From assembly GCA_030695285.1 (NCBI GenBank), contig JAUYTF010000343.1, positions 1 through 7,209 of the forward strand: 7,209 nucleotides of DNA, given 5' to 3'. The notes beneath the pieces were generated by a model. It was not told the DNA's origin and ran no database searches. It worked only from the letters and a program-made list of their open reading frames with translations. Positions 4,718-7,209 of the stretch are shown piece after piece. The stretch is from Eubacteriales bacterium. Its GTDB lineage: Bacteria; Bacillota; Clostridia; Christensenellales; CAG-138. The translations under genes and the position numbers were made by a program. Within the stretch, counting starts at the first letter, position 1. Every line of letters starts with the position of its first letter.

Positions 4718-6514
4718 ATGAAGCAAATGATATTGCAGCGCGGCAGCGAACCTTCCGTGACTGAAGAAAAAAAAGGCTCGATCTTCGAGAAGTTCCTCTT
4801 TTACCTGATCTTCGGGTGTGTGCTCACATCCGTGATTGCGGTACTTGTCTATCTTCTCACGGGCGCGAGCGTACATGCACGGCGCATTGCCGAGGAGATG
4901 CTGCCGCGCGTAGAATCGATGTCTCGGCTGGCGACGCGCTTGCAATCCGGACAGATCTCGTACGATTCGTTCCTCGATTTTACGCTCAAAGGCCAGCAGG
5001 GCACGCGCGTGTATATATTTGATGAAAGAGCGAATCTCATTGGCTACACCACGGAAAATGTCACGCTAAACGAAACGATCAGTCCAACGATTCATGACTA
5101 TGGAAGGCAGGTTATCAAGAGCGGAGAGCAGCTCATCTCGACTAAGTGGCGCTCTGCGGACGGCGTAGTCGTCGGCGTACCCATACAGGACAACATGCAG
5201 CGCGTGACGGGCGCAATCCTGATGACGCGGCCATCGTTTGAGGTATACAGTTCGCTGATGAGTTTCGTACGCGCGTTGATGCTTAGTTCGCTGATTGCTT
5301 CTGTATTCATGGTAGTGCCCGCATTTTTCATCTCGCGGCGTATGGCAAAGCCGATTCGCACCATGACGCGTGCTTCCGCGGCGATGGCGAGCGGCGATTT
5401 TTCCGTGCGCGCGGACGAGAGTAGAGACGACGAAGTCGGCCAGCTCGGCGTTGCGCTCAACCATCTAGCCACCCAGTTACAGCGCAACATCAGCAACCTC
5501 ATCCTCGCGCGAAACCGCCTGCATGTCATACTCGACGGACTCCGCGAAGGCGTCATTGCGCTGGAAGCGGATCAAACGCTGATCTATAAAAACCAGGCGG
5601 CGTGTCAGCTGCTCGGTGTTTGCGCACAAGAGGATCTGATGCGCGCGCTTTCTTCTGTGTTGCCGCTTTGCGATGAAGTACGCCAAAACGGCGAGGCAAA
5701 GACGCGGATACTGGATGTCGGCGAGAAGAAGCTGCTGCTTGTCGTTTCGCTCTCGCAGGAAACGAGCGAACTTGCGCCCGGCACAGTGATCGTCGCGCAG
5801 GACATCACCGTGGCGGAGCGCTTGGAGCAAACGAGGCGGGATTATGTCGCCAACGTCAGCCACGAGCTCAGAACGCCGATCGCGTCGATCCGTAGCCTCG
5901 CGGAAGCGCTCAACGATGGCCTCGTCAAGAAAGAAGACGACCGGTCGCGCTACTATGGCTATATCTTGCGCGAGTCGCTGCGCCTCAGCCGCCTGATCAA
6001 CGATCTTTTGGAGCTTTCACGCCTGCAATCCAGTGCGATTGCGCTGGAGAAAGGAGACTTTCGTCTCGACGGTGTCATCAGCGCGGTCGTGGAGCAGACG
6101 AGCCTGATCGCCTCCTACAGCGGCATCCGCGTGACAGAGCGCTGGAACTGTGAGAAGCCGCTGCTCGTGCACTCCAACAGCGACCGCATCGAGCAGGTGC
6201 TCATCGCGTTGATCGACAATGCGATCAAATTCGCCGCGGACGAGGGCGAGATCATTCTCGACGTGAAGAAGACAGAGGATAACACGCGCGCAATCGTCTC
6301 CGTCATGAACACGGGGCATATCCCCGAACAGCATCTGCCGCACTTGTTCGAGCGGTTCTATAAGGCCGACATGGCGCATGCCGACAGCGGCACGGGCCTC
6401 GGACTCGCGATTGTACACGAGATTCTCTCTCAACTTGGAGAGGCGATCGAGGCGCAGAACGACGGTGAGTTCGCAGCATTTCGCTTCACGGTGGCATTAT
6501 CAGATCAAGTGTGA
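4718..6514 (+). CDS. Membrane sensor histidine kinase with HAMP and PAS domains, second copy
   Basis: 598-residue kinase from ATG 4718, predicted partner of the regulator just upstream. Order: cytoplasmic N-terminus of about 25 residues; TM1 about 26-47; extracytoplasmic sensor about 48-186; TM2 about 187-205; HAMP 206-258; PAS about 263-365; HisKA with His382 in NVSHELRTP; HATPase with N-box Asn501, F-box FERFY at 544 and G2 box GTGLGL at 558-563. The G1 box departs from DxGxG: Asn531-Thr-Gly533-His-Ile535, so the adenine-contacting Asp is Asn and the second Gly is absent. It ends soon after the catalytic domain and lacks the tail of its paralogue. The start is uncertain. ATG 4718 has AGGA at 4710-4713 only 4 nt away, while in-frame TTG 4697 and ATG 4727 are alternatives. 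All keep TM1. The sensor domain differs from that of the first kinase, which suggests a different stimulus. Confidence 0.92.
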   Translation: MKQMILQRGSEPSVTEEKKGSIFEKFLFYLIFGCVLTSVIAVLVYLLTGASVHARRIAEEMLPRVESMSRLATRLQSGQISYDSFLDFTLKGQQGTRVYIFDERANLIGYTTENVTLNETISPTIHDYGRQVIKSGEQLISTKWRSADGVVVGVPIQDNMQRVTGAILMTRPSFEVYSSLMSFVRALMLSSLIASVFMVVPAFFISRRMAKPIRTMTRASAAMASGDFSVRADESRDDEVGQLGVALNHLATQLQRNISNLILARNRLHVILDGLREGVIALEADQTLIYKNQAACQLLGVCAQEDLMRALSSVLPLCDEVRQNGEAKTRILDVGEKKLLLVVSLSQETSELAPGTVIVAQDITVAERLEQTRRDYVANVSHELRTPIASIRSLAEALNDGLVKKEDDRSRYYGYILRESLRLSRLINDLLELSRLQSSAIALEKGDFRLDGVISAVVEQTSLIASYSGIRVTERWNCEKPLLVHSNSDRIEQVLIALIDNAIKFAADEGEIILDVKKTEDNTRAIVSVMNTGHIPEQHLPHLFERFYKADMAHADSGTGLGLAIVHEILSQLGEAIEAQNDGEFAAFRFTVALSDQV

Positions 6515-6553
6515 ACAAACGAATAACGAGTTGAAAACAAGCGAAAAGAGAAC

Positions 6554-6592
6554 GAAGAAACAATGCCGTCAACATTGTTTCTTCTCTTTTTT
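6554..6592 (+). terminator. Intrinsic terminator of the second two-component operon
   Basis: A perfect 12-bp stem, GAAGAAACAATG (6554-6565) with CATTGTTTCTTC (6573-6584), encloses a 7-nt loop and is followed by TCTTTTTT (6585-6592). AAAAGA upstream (6545-6550) could extend pairing across a small bulge. It lies 39 nt after the kinase stop and separates the kinase from tyrS. Confidence 0.9.
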
Positions 6593-6603
6593 CGTGGTAT
6601 ATT
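6575..6603 (+). promoter_or_regulatory. Candidate tyrS promoter overlapping the terminator
   Basis: TATATT at 6598-6603 is preceded by TGG at 6595-6597, an extended -10. TTGTTT at 6575-6580 lies 17 nt upstream as a weak -35. The -35 falls inside the right arm of the terminator hairpin. The start site would be near 6610, leaving a leader of about 70 nt. It resembles the TGGTATAAT promoter of the first two-component operon. Confidence 0.4.
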
Positions 6604-6610
6604 TGGTTGA

Positions 6611-6637
6611 GCGCACGGGCGTATCTGTTTCGTGCGC
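6611..6637 (+). other. GC-rich hairpin in the tyrS leader
   Basis: GCGCACG (6611-6617) pairs perfectly with CGTGCGC (6631-6637) around a 13-nt loop. No T-run follows, so it is not a terminator. If transcription starts near 6610 it would sit at the extreme 5' end of the tyrS mRNA, where it could stabilise the transcript. It could also act as a DNA inverted-repeat operator. It lacks the tRNA-binding motifs of a T-box. Confidence 0.5.
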
Positions 6638-6679
6638 GTAAGATGATAGAAAGCAACACACTGACGGAGGAATTTCCAG

Positions 6680-7209
6680 ATGGAACGCAACGTATACGAT
6701 GTATTGGAAGAGCGCGGGTTTTTAAAGCAATGCTCGCACCCCGAAGAATGCAAAGAGCTGCTCGGCAAAGAAAAAGTCACCTTCTATATCGGCTTTGACC
6801 CTACGGCAGACAGCCTTCACATCGGACACTACGTACAGCTTATGTCCATGGCGCACATGCAGCGCGCGGGGCATCGGCCCATCGCGCTTTTGGGCAATGG
6901 CACGGCGTTTATCGGCGATCCTTCCGGCAAGACGGACATGCGCTCACTGATGAGCAAAGAACTGCTCGCGCACAATGCCGCGTGTTTTCAAAAGCAGATG
7001 TCGAGATTGCTGGACTTCTCGGACGGCGGCGCGCTGATCGTTTACAACGGAGACTGGCTCTACCCGCTGAACTTCCTCGACTTCATGCGCGACATCGGCG
7101 TTCATTTCTCGGTGAATCGCATGCTCGCAGCGGACTGCTACAAAAACCGCCTCGAGCGCGGGCTGACCTTCTTTGAGATGGGCTACATGCTCATGCAGGG
7201 CTATGATTT
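6680..7209 (+). CDS. tyrS: Tyrosyl-tRNA synthetase (3' partial)
   Basis: The N-terminal 176 residues of a class I synthetase that charges tRNA-Tyr with tyrosine in the cytoplasm; the frame is open to the window edge. The Rossmann catalytic domain shows [17 protein letters not shown] (35-51) with the HIGH signature at 47-50, then GDPSGKTD (79-86). Tyr169, Gln173 and Asp176 in YMLMQGYD match the tyrosine-binding residues known from the Bacillus stearothermophilus enzyme (Tyr169, Gln173, Asp176), and Tyr36 corresponds to its Tyr34. The KMSKS loop, anticodon-binding domain and S4 domain of a normal protein of roughly 400 residues would lie beyond the window. ATG 6680 follows GGAGG at 6666-6670 with 9 nt spacing. 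It has its own leader after a strong terminator, so it is probably transcribed separately from the kinase operon. Confidence 0.95.
   Translation, partial: MERNVYDVLEERGFLKQCSHPEECKELLGKEKVTFYIGFDPTADSLHIGHYVQLMSMAHMQRAGHRPIALLGNGTAFIGDPSGKTDMRSLMSKELLAHNAACFQKQMSRLLDFSDGGALIVYNGDWLYPLNFLDFMRDIGVHFSVNRMLAADCYKNRLERGLTFFEMGYMLMQGYD

Noticed and set aside
6515..6679. T-box riboswitch upstream of tyrS, with the hairpin at 6554-6592 as its terminator
   Set aside because: There are only 39 nt between the kinase stop and the hairpin, too little for a specifier stem, and no T-box consensus or antiterminator partner is visible. The hairpin is simply the kinase operon terminator.

Overview
This window reads as chromosomal DNA of a fairly GC-rich member of the Bacillota, most likely Clostridia. 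The reasons are strong AGGAGG-type ribosome binding sites, a tyrosyl-tRNA synthetase of clostridial type, a Fe-S-less uracil-DNA glycosylase of a kind I recall from clostridia, and WalK/PhoR-style sensor kinases. This placement is inference from gene content; no rRNA or other marker is present. All genes lie on the + strand. I see no insertion sequence, CRISPR array, tRNA or rRNA.

Layout: (1) 1-1016 holds the 3' end of an unrecognised gene, followed after 3 nt by a uracil-DNA glycosylase-like gene. (2) 1017-1123 is a promoter region with a perfect extended -10 element. (3) 1124-3775 is a two-component operon: an OmpR/PhoB-type response regulator, then a membrane histidine kinase with an unusual basic C-terminal tail. 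It closes with an intrinsic terminator at 3786-3811. (4) 3812-3967 is a dense control region: a sequence able to re-pair with the terminator arm, an 11-bp tandem direct repeat, a 14-bp perfect palindrome, and a good -35/-10 promoter. (5) 3968-6514 is a second, paralogous regulator-kinase operon ending in a strong terminator at 6554-6592. (6) 6593-6679 is the tyrS leader, with a candidate promoter and a GC hairpin but no T-box. (7) 6680 to the window end is the 5' part of tyrS.

The central story is a tandem pair of paralogous two-component systems. Both kinases share one architecture: TM, extracytoplasmic sensor, TM, HAMP, PAS, HisKA, HATPase. Their phosphotransfer domains and the two regulators are very similar, but the sensors, promoters and ATP-binding details differ. 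This suggests duplication followed by divergence of input and possibly of catalytic balance, with potential for cross-talk. The direct repeat and palindrome ahead of the second operon are the best candidates for the binding sites that link or autoregulate the two systems. The stimulus and target genes cannot be read from this window.
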